This document shows, piece after piece, positions 1 through 12,400 of a stretch of 64,000 bases of DNA. A model generated the notes under the pieces. It saw nothing but the letters and a program-made list of their open reading frames with translations, searched no databases and was not told where the DNA came from. How positions within the stretch are numbered: the stretch's first letter is position 1; the number at the start of each line of letters is the position of its first letter. This stretch comes from Steromphala cineraria (taxonomy: Eukaryota; Mollusca; Gastropoda; Trochida; Trochidae). The DNA lies in the NCBI GenBank assembly GCA_916613615.1, contig OU744721.1, forward strand, positions 56,554,747 through 56,618,746, written 5' to 3'. Position numbers and translations under genes: made by a program.

Positions 1-150
1 GTAAAGCTTGGTTTCAAACCTTTAATATTCATAACATAAATATGTCGTTTCGCTAATAATATCATATTATGGTTCAACAAGTGGTTACTATTCGCACAGA
101 AAAGTATGTCTTGGTCGGAAAATGCAAATGTTGTACTTAAAACTCTATAG
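1..150 (-). pseudogene. LINE ORF2 3' fragment (second copy)
   Basis: This segment is almost identical to 4628-4777 and reads on the minus strand as the C-terminal part of an L1/Tx1-like LINE ORF2. It continues at 4237-4290 once the TIR element at 151-4236 is removed: the join at the motif CTAT matches the uninterrupted copy at about 4770. The fragment therefore runs off the left edge of the window and is a 5'-truncated LINE copy next to the more complete one at 4346-4911. Confidence 0.75.
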
Positions 151-3100
151 ATCTTATTAGAATGACGTCACGATGCGTGCCGTGTGCAACGGCCGCCATC
201 TTAGGGGTTACGGGCCTTGTTGCTAGGTAGATGATCCGATGACACTTCTGAGGGGTTTTTCCAGATTTATCCCGATCATTTAATCTTATTAAGGCGATTG
301 GTCATTATTGAGCATCCCTGTGCAGTAAATATTTGTATAAACAGATCCAAAAAGGGTTAGAAGTAATTTTTAGCATCCCAACTGTCTGTTTTGAACCAAG
401 GAGATGTGACAAGAGAACTGTCACAGAAACGACGAGATCGATGACTGTCAAACTAAATTAAACTTAGGGCAGAATAATTTCAGCCCATCAAAACACTCGA
501 GGATATGTTCTGGTCACTTCATCTATTCATTTCTGTCATATTTTGGTTTATCATCGTAATAATATTGGTTTGAGAATGTTTTAGACATATTCACGTTCGA
601 CACAGCACAATGTTCAAGGTTTACTAAAATCAACATTATAAACTTTGATAAAGTAATGACGTTTAATGATTTATTTAAATAAATGTAATTAAATTATTAT
701 TTTAGGATTTGTTTCTTATTTTTTTCAATAAAAGTAGATGTTTCACCATGGATATATAAAACCATAAATTACAACTCTTTACACATATATCACCATTATA
801 TTCATAAACAAGAGTAAAACCAAAACCAGCATTAATTAATGGAGAAAATTTAAGTTCAAACATCTTTTGCAGAAACTTCAACATAAAAATCTATACATTT
901 ATATTTTAAATATCTAAAATGTATTGTCCTTGGTTGATTCATTAACAAAGTATATTAATTTATTTGTTAGATTAATTGGTTTCATTTTTGATTTGGGACT
1001 CAGCTTTAATAGATTTCATAATTTATTGTGTTTTTGATTATAAGTTTTCATACCTTTCAGCTTGAATTTATTTGTTATATCGAGATTCAATCTTTGAGAT
1101 TCATGTTATGTATGTTTTTGCATTAATCAATGAATCACACAAACTAACTTTTATATCCTTAAATGAAAACTAAATATTTTAGGGGTTTGTATGTAAGAAA
1201 AAGATATATATATATATGATATGACTGTTTTGGACATGCTTATCAGGGACACAGAGATGGAGTATATCTTATAATTTCATGTGGCTCCAATTAGAATAAA
1301 ATACCACCAACCATGTATTATGTGAACTTGATATGACATCCATACTTTCCTTAACTGTTAATGTTATATTCTTTGATTGTTATGAGTAACTCACAAAAGT
1401 GACACTGATTGTTTCTCAATTTAATGTGCCTCAATTTGAATAAAATTCCATCAATCTTGTATTTAAGTTGATATAAATTTGATAAAACTTGCATCGTTAT
1501 AATTTAAAAGCCAAAATATTATGTATACAAAGTAATTGTTTAAAATGGAAAAGGGAGAAGGGTCTCATGAATATTAGAAGGTCAACAATATTCTGAAAAC
1601 TTTCTTAATAAAAACAGATAAATATTTTTGAAGTTTGACATATTCCACATCAACAAACTATGTGTCACTTCAAATGGATCCTATTATTATTATGTGTTGT
1701 TGCTTCCATGTGTTGTAATATCATTTGTTGATATCTTCTGAAAATTGCTGAAGATATCTTACCATTATCTGTCCATGTGACCATGTCACAATCAATAAAA
1801 GGGTTAAATGTAAATAGTACTGACTACTACCCTACTTGATTGAATTGTTTTCTTTTGAAATGAGAACAAACATTTTTGTTATCTGTCAATAAGTTCTTCA
1901 ATTTCACAGATATTTATACAAGATTCATATATGATATAGTCCTCAAAAAAAATTAAGCAACAAGGATCTTTTACCAGAAAAATATGTAGACATTCTAAGT
2001 GGCCATACATTAAGAAATAATGTAGGCAGAATCCCTTTTTGGATAGATAACATTAAATCAGATCATTAATCACACTGCTTGAACACAATTCACTACAATA
2101 TTCAAGCAATTCATACAAGATGTTCATGATCCTAATTCAACATGTTGCTTAGTTTTTTGTGCGAACAAACACTTTATAACAATACAAATATTAAAGAGAA
2201 CAACAGTCTTCAAAATTTCCAGTATATTCATTACCTTGCTTGCTTAATTTAACATGAAAGTAAAATGTAGTCAGATACCTTAAAAAATACATTATATGTT
2301 GTCATAGATACATGTATATGGTTATATTATATTGACAAATACAATAACTGGCAAATTTGTTTTGTATGTGATATTTACAATTTTATATCTTGAAAGTAAA
2401 GATTATTTCTTTAATAATTGTATATAATCATTTGTAGTGGCATTAAGCTAGCTCTACTGTCATCCCCTATTCCCATGCATTATTTAACTGGAAAATAATT
2501 AAATTATACATAAAATCAACATTGACTCCTCTTTGGTTGTCTTTGATCTACAGCTAGAGTATGGACAGAACCAACTCTCTGATGTTGCTGCTTCATCTTA
2601 ATACACTGAAAAGGCAACAATTTGTATGCACAGTTTTCATTGTAACAACCATTCACAGGTGTATCCTCTGGGTTATATGGGATCCTGCAAGTGGAATTAT
2701 AACAATTAATATCTAAATAAGTAGCTCACACAAACAATATTACTATGGTAACCACTTTTGAATGATTAAACATTATCAATGTTTTTCAAGGTTATGTGCC
2801 TTAAAAGACATGTCTTTTCAAAGATATGCCATGATTATAAGTTAAGAAATAGATTAGCCATTAGAATCATGTTTTTCCAAAAAAGTATAGTTTTGTCCTG
2901 AACTATTAATACAGAAAGAGGTGACGCTGTGATAGTTCATGACAAAACTAGACTTTATTGCGAATCACTTGATGGTTATGGCCTATTGCTTATATTTTTT
3001 TAATCAATTTGGCCGCGAATTGAAATTCATCAACCAGGGCCATGGCTTGTGACTACATAGCAAAATTCTGATTGATGACAATGTCACATGAACCATTGTT

Positions 3101-4236
3101 TCCTCCTGTCCCTCAACAATATATTTACTCCATTGCAGAAAAAAGGGCAGACAGTGCCATTGCTTTTTTTTTTGGAAACAATATTAGAATGTTTTGTATT
3201 ATGCTAAGATATTGAAGGAAATGTTATTGTTACTTTAGACCAAAAGGGTCAACAAATAATGATATAAAATCTAGGAATTATTTCATTGTATCTTTATGAT
3301 TATATCAGATGGAAAAGTTTTCTCAGTTGGGACATAGTCCTTGTGACATAAATTCTCAAATGTAATTTAATTGAGATTTAATTGAAATGATTATGTGTCA
3401 TCTTAGTTTCTTGATATTTTCAATATCTATATAGTGTTACGGTAATTAAAATATCTCAGCTGTTACAAAAATAAAATTGTTGTTGCGTGTTGCATCACAA
3501 GTGCCTACTTTTTTTTAAAGATATTCCTTGAATATAGAATGACGGTCAATTTTCAGTAATGTGTATGGGATCAAAATATCCTTAAGATTGTTTACTAAAT
3601 TTAGGGGAAGAACCTCTACCTTAATCTTGGCAGATACTGCACTTGTTTAAAAATCATATTATATATAAGAAGAATATTAATGTCTCACTTTAATATCCTA
3701 CAGTTAATTTCAGATATCAGTTGGAAAGTTTTGGATAGACTTCTTTTTCATTATCGAACACCAGCGTGGGTAGATAAAAACTTTAACTGAATGACAGACG
3801 ATCAAGAAAATGGCAAAAAAACATGAATCAACTACGTGAACCCTTCTTTAAACGGAGCAGGTCTTTACAACGTATGTTGGATGAATAAAATGAGAGATGT
3901 CAGTAACAATCTGGTCCCAAGTGCATGCTTTCCGCTTTATAACAAATACGTTCGCAAATATCGTTATGTAATGTCTGGTCAAGTTGAAATGTCACCGGAC
4001 TTTTCCCGTTTCGGCACTTCATAAGGGCCAATACCCCGAACAAACTGATCTTTTCATCATACCGTGCATAAACAAAAGGCTCAAGTGTGACAATGTTCTT
4101 CCCTCTGTTTATTTTTGGTCGTAGAAACGTTTGTTGAATACTTTTTCGACTAATCGCTAAGATAACATGTGCTATGACAGCGGATCGGTAACCCCTGTCA
4201 TGGCCGCCGCGCAAAGGATCATGGGTAATCTAATAA
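151..4236. mobile_element. 4.1-kb TIR DNA transposon, superfamily unresolved
   Basis: The ends are inverted repeats. The left end reads GATCTTATTAGA after CTATA, and the right end reads TCTAATAAGGTC before TAT. The similarity continues imperfectly inward over about 50 bp and shares a GCGGCCAT core and GGGGTTAC. Comparison with the empty site at 4628-4820 shows up to 5 bp (TCTAT) shared at both junctions, compatible with a TA or slightly longer target duplication. The interior is AT-rich with no long open frame, so the copy is non-autonomous or decayed. One spliced-looking terminal exon lies inside (2516-2684). A small perfect-arm hairpin (AGTTTTGTC / GACAAAACT) lies near 2888-2951. The superfamily could not be assigned by eye. 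Confidence 0.75.
2516..2684 (-). CDS. candidate terminal coding exon inside the TIR element
   Basis: On the minus strand an acceptor-like sequence (CCACTTGCAG) is followed by a frame that stays open for 56 codons to a TGA stop. The peptide is hydrophilic and cysteine-containing (CYNENC, then C five residues after LLPF) with a basic tail. It could be the last exon of the transposase or another gene carried by the 151-4236 element, because transposon genes in animals are often spliced. I do not recognise the family. The evidence is only open frame plus splice acceptor, so chance is possible. Confidence 0.25.
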
Positions 4237-4345
4237 GGTCTATTGACAAATTCAGTGAATTCGTTCCAGAAAGTTTTAAAAGTTGGACATAAGGGAAAGA
4301 ATTGCTTTTTGGAATTTTAACCAGGGGCATAATAACCAGGGTTGG

Positions 4346-4911
4346 TTTTTTTTGGAAAGTTTTTTTATTCACTTCATTTGGATACAACAGTGAACAGTGA
4401 GATAGTAAAAAGATAACTGGATGAACAATGGCAACGGCATACATTTTTACAATCAGTATTGGGAAATAAGCAACAAAAAAGGTGTACATTGGTATCAATT
4501 GTGATCAATAGCATTAGATGAAATCCTCAAGGATGTTCCATTTTCTCTCAAAACAATTCATATTGACATTTTTTCTAGCAATATATTTTTCGATGATAAG
4601 AACATACTTCAAAATGCCTTTATATAATGTAAAGCTTGGTTTCAAACCTTTAATATTCATAACATAAATATGTCGTTTCGCTAGTATCATATTATGGTTC
4701 AACAAGTGGTTACTATTCGCACAGAAAAGTATGTCTTGGTCGGAAAATGCAAATGTTGTACTTAAAACTCTATTGACAAATTCAGTGAATTCGTTCCAGA
4801 AAGTTTTAAAAGTTGGACATTACGTATACATGATAAATATTCTCACTCAAACCACATGTTGAACATATGTCACTATCAACTAGTTTCATGTTTAACAACT
4901 CTCGTTTAGTA
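4346..4911 (-). pseudogene. 3' end of L1/Tx1-like LINE ORF2 plus 3' UTR
   Basis: Reading down the minus strand from 4911, this carries the C-terminal zinc-knuckle region of ORF2 (CSTC followed by a downstream H). It then has a frame slip near 4800, then a frame ending at a stop at 4514-4516 (…FERKWNILEDFI), an AT-rich 3' UTR and an A-rich tail with an AATAAA-like signal near 4345-4375. It is the missing 3' half of the LINE whose 5' part lies at 17991-21200. The two halves align when the Foldback-like element between them is removed. The product was a reverse transcriptase/endonuclease of a non-LTR retrotransposon; it is now inactive. Confidence 0.8.
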
Positions 4912-4912
4912 T

Positions 4913-6129
4913 ATATGTATCATCCCAACTGCGGATCCGCCCCATCTTAAGATGGGACGCGTCCCAACTTGGAATCCTAAGTTGGGACGTCCCATCTTAA
5001 GATGGGACGGGAAATATTAAAACATGAATGTAATTATCTTATTTAAACATGAATTGTGTTAAAAATGATATTTATTAATACTAACGGTATATACGTTTGA
5101 CACGCACAGGAAAAATGAAATTTGATGTTGATTTACTCAACTTACGGGCTTGGATTCAACTCCCACCTTCTATAAACGAGTGAACACAACAAGTATGTAA
5201 AACACGATGTCAACATTCATTTACTGATCATATTTATTTGTATTTACGCTTTATAACACATCGATGATTTAGTATACATCATTTTCTGTTCTTTTTCAGT
5301 CATTAACCATCAACATAGGAATTGAAACAAAGTAAACAAACTAAGAAACAACGTAAACAACATAACAGCACAAACCAAGCGACCTTTATATGAAAATGAA
5401 CATAAATGTGAATAAACTTATCTGTATTTTATATACTATGAAATACATGTATTAAGAAAATCAACAAATAGACCCTTTTTATTTATTTACTATAGATAAT
5501 ATCGCCTTCAAATGTGAAACCAGCTTACCTTATACAAAGAAATGAATAATCCAAATGTATATAGAAATCCAATGTAAAGGCTTTTCTCAATGTGTGTGAC
5601 AACGCTATCCATTCCTAAACTAAGCACTGTGGGTAAGTTAATCTGACAGCTTGGCATGTTAGAGAATTAGAGACTGACATTGAGTCATTCATGTCAGCAA
5701 GCAATTCCAATCAGTCATGAATGGGCACCAATTTGACAACTGTCACTAATGTATGGTTAAAACAACACTGAGTTGGGGGAAGAAAAATCTTGTTGTTTTT
5801 AAACAGGCTGTAAAATGGTTTGTTTACTTATCATGTAACAAGCTTGATTAAATCAAATATAAACACATTTAAAAAACTTTATTGATGTATGTGTTTGCTG
5901 AAAGGTTTATGTGTATGAAAGGTTTACCAAAATGTGTAACATTCAACAACTCTTAACTGAGAGAACAAAAATGATTATTGAACATAAAACACCTAGCACA
6001 AAATTAACATATTGATGAATAAAATTTATTGAAAGGATCTTTATAAAATTTATAAAATAGTATGAACTTACATAATACAATCAAGTTATAGTGTAGGAAT
6101 ATCATATCTTAGTGTCACAATTTTATTTT
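4913..6129. repeat. left arm, unique terminal section of the Foldback-like element
   Basis: The terminal ~80 bp is a cluster of short palindromes (CCCATCTTAAGATGGG twice, and a hairpin of CCCAACTTGG / CCTAAGTTGGG). The remaining ~1.1 kb is AT-rich without coding potential and is mirrored at 16911-17990 at high identity. Differences between arms are scattered substitutions plus extra palindrome copies at this end. Confidence 0.85.
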
Positions 6130-8071
6130 ATATTTTTAATGAGTTAGCAGTCAAAACCGATAGAAATTCCAAGTTGGGACGGCCATGTCTGAGAGTTTTG
6201 AGTCAATTTTGGGAAAAGTTTATTTTTCTGTAAGTATGAAATAGTATTTAGTTACATGTACATAAAAAAATCAAGTTGTATTGTCGTGATATAATATTTT
6301 AGTGTGAAAATTTTATTTTATATTTTTAATGAGTTAGCAGTCAAACCCAATAGAAATTCCAAGTTGGGACGGCCATGTCTGAGAGTTTTGAGTCAATTTT
6401 GGATAAAGTTTATTTTTCTGTTAGTATGTAATAGTATTCAATTACATAAAACAATCAAGTTGTATTGTCGTTATTTAATATTTTAGTGTCAAAATTTTAT
6501 TTTATATCTTTAATGAGTAAGCAGTCAAAACCGTAAGAAATTCCAAGTTGGGACGGCCATGTCTGTTACTTTGGAGTACTTTACAGTTATTGTTTATTTT
6601 TCTAAATTTATAAAATAGTATGAACTTACATAATACATTCAATTTATAGAGTAGGAATATCATATCTTAGTGTCAAAATTTTATTTTATATTTAAATGAG
6701 TTAATAGTCAAAACCGATAGAAATTTCAAGTTGGGACGGCTATGTCTGAGAGTTTTGAGTCATTATTGGGTAAAGTTTATTTTTCTGTAAGGATGTAATA
6801 GTATTTAATTACATAAAACAATCAAGTTGTATTGTTGTAATATTATATTTTAGTGTGAAAATATTATTTTATATTTTTAATGAGTTAGCAGTCAAAACCG
6901 ACAGAAATTCCAAGTTGGGACGGCCATGTCTGAGAGTTCGGAGTCATTTACAGTTAATGTTTATTTTTCTGAATGTATAAAATAGTATAAACTTACATAA
7001 TACAATCAAATTATAGTGAAGGAATATCATATGTTAGTGTCAAAATTATATTTTATATCTTTAATGAGTGAGCAGTCAAAACCGATAGAAATTCCAAGTT
7101 GGGACGGCCATGTCTGTTACTTTGGAGTCCTTTACGGTTAATTTTTATTTTTCTAAATTTATAAAATAGTATTTAATTACATAAAACAATCAAGTTGTAT
7201 TGTCGTAATGTAATATTTTAGTGTGAAAATTTTATTTTATATCTTTAATGAGTTAGCAGTCAAAACCGATAGAAATTCCAAATTGGGACGGCCATGTCTG
7301 AGAGTTTTGAGTCATTATTGGATAAAGTTTATTTTTCTGTAAGTATGTAATAGTATTTAATTACATAAAACAATCAAGTTGTATTGTCGTTATATAAAAT
7401 TTTAGTGTGAAAATTTTATTTTATATCATTAATGAGTTAGCAGTCAAAACCGATAGAAATTCCAAGTTGGGACGGCCATGTCTGTTACTTTGGAGTCCTT
7501 TATGGTTAATTTTTATTTTTCTAAATTTATAAAATAGTATAAAATTACATAAAACAATCAAGTTATAGTGTAGGAATAGCATATCTTAGTGTCAAAATTT
7601 TATTTTATATCTTTAATGAGTTAGCAGTCAAAACCGATAGAAATTCCAAGTTCGGACGGCCATGTCTGAGAGTTTTGAGTCATTATTGGATAAAGTTTAT
7701 TTTTCTGTAAGTATGTCATAGTATTTAATTACATAAAACAATCAAGTTGTATTGTCGTAGTATAATATTTTAGTGTGAAAATTTTATTTTATATTTTTAA
7801 TGAGTTAGCAGTCAAAACCGATAGAAATTCCAAGTTGGGACGGCCATGTCTGAGAGTTCGGAGTCATTTACAGTTAATGTTTATTTTTCTGAATGTATAA
7901 AATAGTATAAACTTACATAATACAATCAAGTTATAGTGAAGGAATATCATATCTTAGTGTCAAAATTTTATTTTATATCTTTAATGAGTGAGCAGTCAAA
8001 ACCGATAGAAATTCCAAGTTTGGACGGCCATGTCTGTTACTTTGGAGTCCTTTACGGTTAATTTTTATTTT

Positions 8072-8072
<1 letters not shown>
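6130..8072. repeat. tandem array, 11 units of ~184 bp (left arm)
   Basis: The phrase GCAGTCAAAACCGATAG recurs near 6146, 6335, 6516, 6701, 6884, 7068, 7253, 7437, 7621, 7804 and 7988, a spacing of 181-189 bp. Every unit carries CCAAGTTGGGACGGCCATG. Two alternating subtypes exist: one continues TCTGAGAGTTTTGAG and the other TCTGTTACTTTGGAG. Short open frames across the array are chance readings of the repeat. Confidence 0.9.

Positions 8073-8117
<45 letters not shown>
8073..8117 (-). repeat. LINE poly(A) tail
   Basis: A run of about 40 T on the plus strand closes the minus-strand LINE. Just inside it are further A-rich tracts of the 3' UTR and a (GA)n stretch at about 8262-8284. Confidence 0.85.
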
Positions 8118-8355
8118 CACGAGAAGAAGTGTACAGTTCATAAACAAAAAACAAAAAAAAAGAAAAAAAAGAAAAAAAAAGGGGGTAAACATTTCATTCA
8201 ACAAAATTTTTTTTCCCACTGTAGGCAAATAAAGATATAAGATAAAAAGGAAAATTAAGTAGAGAGCGAGAGAGAGAGAGCGAGATATATGGGATAGGGA
8301 GGAGGAGAGTATGTACAAGAACAGTATTACATAACATTGGTTTGGTTTGCATCAG

Positions 8356-8601
8356 TTACCATTTCAAGTGGGCCCATTTTTTGGCAAATTCACTTGGGTC
8401 GTTTGAATTAAACTTTTCAATGTTATAATAGTGCCTTATTTGAGATAATAGTTGGACAAATGAGGGAGTGGTGTTGCTATATTGGCAATTTTGTATGTAG
8501 CGTTTCGTTATTATAAAAATGTGATTTTCCAAGATGTTTAATTTTGGATTACCAAGGAGGAAATTATTTCTGTTTAAGCATAATTTTAGACATGTTCTAT
8601 A
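8356..8601 (-). pseudogene. LINE ORF2 C-terminal end, cut off by a MITE
   Basis: A short minus-strand frame whose peptide continues the ORF2 C-terminus: an L..NHIFIITKRYI stretch typical of the last ~80 residues of L1/Tx1 ORF2, then an E/K/W-rich tail ending KWAHLKW and a stop. It is separated from the main ORF2 by the 885-bp MITE at 8602-9486. Without the MITE the gene would end here, followed by about 240 bp of 3' UTR. Confidence 0.75.
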
Positions 8602-9486
8602 CACAAAGAACTTAATTAAGCACCCCCCTATTTTGTAAAATGAATTTGGTTGCTCTTGGACTATTTGGATAAATTTGATGTATTGACCACTCCAGATATA
8701 ACAATTGCTTTTTTATTGACTATTTAATTGAACTAAAGATCGCTAATGAGCAAAAATAACGAAAATATGAGAAAAACTGTGAGACTTCTGAAATTTGGCC
8801 AAATATTACTATTGTCATAGGGGAAAAACTACAGATTAAACTTTGGATGTTATGAATCAAAAATAACAATTTTGATCCCTAGTTGATATTCATACACAAA
8901 AACCCTTTTAATCATGCATGATAAGAGGCTAGCAAGACATTGAATTTTCAGTACTTTTTTCATCATAAATTGATAAAATGCCTATAATCTTAACATCTGT
9001 GAGTAAATTTGAGATTCCTTGAGTTGAAATTGTTGACCAAACAGTTCTCCTTACTTTAGACAAGCCATTTTCTTTGACAGTGGCCAATTAATGTCTTTGT
9101 GCAGTTTTTAAAAAATTAGTTTTTTGAGAATTTGGTGATTATGAAGGTTCATCCTGCTTTAACGATTGACTTTTGCTATGAGGTTATTTACTAAAAGGTC
9201 ATCAATTCACCCAAGAGAATGATAATAAACACATTGCAGCAAAAGATATTGACTTTCATTTTCAATTTTAAAGTAACTTGGATTTTGACTAAAAAATACC
9301 AAGTTTTTGTAAAACCAGTTACTCAGCGACAGTGAATCATAAGCCAAATGAAATTTTTGTTTCCACAATGCTAGATGATCGTTCTATTTAAAAACCCTTA
9401 TTGTTTGATTGTACATTTGTTTTGTTTATTATCAGCAGTGTTTTTCTGTTTGAAAAAGTAGGGGGTGCTTAATTAAGTTCTTTGTG
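8602..9486. mobile_element. 885-bp MITE in LINE ORF2, TA target site
   Basis: The terminal inverted repeats read CACAAAGAACTTAATTAAGC at the left, with the same sequence inverted at the right, followed inward by a C-rich CACCCCC. Both ends are flanked by TA (within TATA). There is no open frame inside, so it is a non-autonomous element. The TA site suggests mobilisation by a Tc1/mariner-type transposase. Its insertion created the stop that now ends the 1,178-codon ORF2 frame. Confidence 0.8.
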
Positions 9487-12400
9487 TATACTTTCATACC
9501 AGTTACTGAGTTCGTTCCTTAAGCTTTCAACTTTTCGACAAGAAAAAAATAAATGTTCAAGTGTTTCGTTTTCAGAATGGCAAAGTGTACATAGGTTATT
9601 TTCAGAGAAACCTATTTTGAAAAGAAACGATTTTGTTGGTATGATGCGATGGACAAATTTATACTGAAAATTTCGTGACTTACTGTCCGTCACAGAGTTT
9701 CGTATTGTTGTAAAACATTCAGAAAGGTAAATGTCAGACATGTCTAAATCTAATTTGGAGTTCCATTTTGCTGTTAGATCTCGTAGGGTACAAATACCAC
9801 CTGATGTACGGAGAAGTTTATAGAGAAATTTGCAATCTGATGATGCAGTGATGTCACTAAGGATCTTGCAAAAAATAGCTGTATTTGTTCTATTAACCTG
9901 GACGCCCTTTGAAAGTTTAATCCATGATTTGGGTATCAAACTAATGAGTTTGAAATATGTCATAAAATTCGAATTCAATCCGAAGTCATGTTTCAAGGCA
10001 TTAAATTCTCTAAGGTGTCCAGAGTCCGTCATCAGATCTCGAATGTATCTTATTCCACATTGGTGCCATTTATAATAGGTTTCAAAATCATCATATGGGA
10101 GATAGCTCATGAATGGTAGATTTCTGAATTCAGAAATATTCTCGATTTCAGAGGTTTGGAGATTATTATATATGGTTAAAACATCTTTCCAGAAATCATT
10201 TTTGATATGTTTAAGTAACCTTTTTAATTGATCTTTCGGGAAGTTCAGGATGTTGATATTTTCTGGGTTTACCATTGAACATCTGGCTAAGTGTTGCCAT
10301 AATCCATCTTTTTGAGTAATACGCTTAATCCATTTCAATTTCATGTATTTACAAAAAGCTTCAACGTCAATCATGCCCAGTCCTCCTTCTGAATAATCAT
10401 TCATCAGCATCCGTCTTTTTATTTTATCTCTTTTTCCATTCCATATGAACTTAAACAAAATTGTATTTAGTGATTTAAAGAACGCTTTGTTCGGCAGTGG
10501 AAGGGCTGAAAATAAATGTGTAAATAGTGGAATAATTTGGGACTTGATAATTGTAATTTTGCCATTTAATGTTAATGAGCGTTTTGACCAAGAGAAGCAA
10601 ATTTTTCTTGTTTTGTCAATTTGTTTGTCGAAATTCAAGGGGATAATTTGTTTTAAGTCAGTTGAAAAAGTTATCCCTAGGATCTTAAAAGGTTCTTTCG
10701 ACCACTGGAGGGGTAGATGGGGGCATAATTGTTCATTTGAATTCTTTTTGGAACCAATCCAAACGGCCTTGGTCTTGTCACAATTTATCTTTAAACCAGA
10801 AGCAAAAGCGAATTCTCGTAGCATTTCGATAAGTTCGATTAGACCCTCTTGTGTTCCTTTCAGGGTAAAATTCGCATCGTCAGCGTATTGAAAAGTTAGA
10901 TATTCAACGCCATGGACATCTATACCTTTTATCCGGGTATTATTCTTGATAGAGATAGATAATAGTTCTATACACACAATGAAGAGATATGGGGAAATGG
11001 GGTCGCCTTGTCTACAGCCTCTTTCAAGTTTGAAATAATTTGAAATATGCCCTGTACTTATAATTGCGCTATTACTATTATATTGAAATAATTTTATCCA
11101 GCGTCTAAGAATGGGACCAAAATTAAATACTTCCAATGCTGTATCTATAAACTTCCACTCTACAGTATCAAATGCTTTTTCAAAGTCTACAGTTATAAGC
11201 AGTCCTGGTTTTTTATGTACTTCACAATAATTCATAATATCGTATAATATTCTTGTATTTTCTCCAATGAAACGGTCCTTAAGAAATCCCGTTTGTGTTT
11301 CATTAATGATATGTGGAAGAACTTTCTTCATCCTATTTGCTATTACCCCAGACGCTATTTTATAGTCCACATTTAATAAAGTTATTGGTCGCCAGTTCTT
11401 GAGATATCGCCTGTCTCTATTTTCTTTTGGAATGCAAGTTATTATACCCTGATTTTGAAAAGTTGACAAAGTTCCAGTATCGAAAGCATAAACTATTGAT
11501 CTAAGGAGAATAGGTCCGATATCTACCCAGAAAAACTTATAGAATTCTGCTGAAAAGCCGTCTGATCCCGGACTCTTTCGATTTTTCATGCATTTTAAAA
11601 CAAATGCACATTCATGTAGGGTAATTGGACCTTCACAACTGTCTCTCTCATTTGGATTTAATTTGATGTCAACATTTGTGAATTGACGGGCATAGTCTTC
11701 CCACTTTGCGTCATGCTGGGTAGTGTACAGGGTTTTGTAGAATTGTGAAGTTTCATGGACTATGTCATTAGTACCAGTCACACTCTTACCATTGGAGTCA
11801 ATTATTTCATTCATATGCTTATTTATATAATTTCTCTTCTCAAGATTGAGGAAGTATTCTGTATTTTTTTCACCTTCTTCGTACCATTTTGCTTTACTTC
11901 TAAATATAATTCCTTTTATTTTTTCTGTACGAATGGTTTCTAATCTTTCTTTTTTAACATTTAGTTCATTAAGAGTGTCATTTGAAAGCGTTTCATAGTT
12001 TGATTCAAGCTTATTAATATCATTTTCTAGTGTCTTTTCTTCTTTGTCAAAAGATTTTTTTTGTTTTATTGTATATGCTATTGTCTCACTTCTAATTTTC
12101 ATTTTTAGCATTTCAAATACGAACTGGTCGTTCATTTTGAAAGTCATATTGACAAGATCATCAGTATTCCCTGATGTCTTGATTTCATTCAAAGTATTCT
12201 GTATAGTATCTTTTATTGTACCTACATAATCTTTATCATGGAGTAAATTAGAGTTGAACTTCCAATATCCAGGGCCTCTGTCAATTGGGTTAACATCTAA
12301 ATCAAGGATTATATATGAATGATCGGATTTGTAACTCATTCCAATGGATACAGTTTTTACTATTGATAGGATATCCTCAGACATTAGGAAGTAATCTAGT

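Noticed and set aside
3900..4214. Open frame of 104 codons, minus strand, starting MRGGHDRGYRS
   Set aside because: It crosses the right end of the 151-4236 element, has no recognisable motif and no sign of splicing; probably chance.
4172..4498. Open frame of 108 codons, minus strand
   Set aside because: Runs across the LINE 3' UTR, its A-rich tail and the next LINE fragment; not a gene.
6130..8072. CRISPR-like regularly spaced repeats
   Set aside because: Whole ~184-bp units repeat without unique spacers, in an animal transposon arm; it is a tandem array.
8058..8318. Minus-strand frame ending in poly-lysine
   Set aside because: It reads through the LINE 3' UTR and poly(A) tail; the lysines are the tail.
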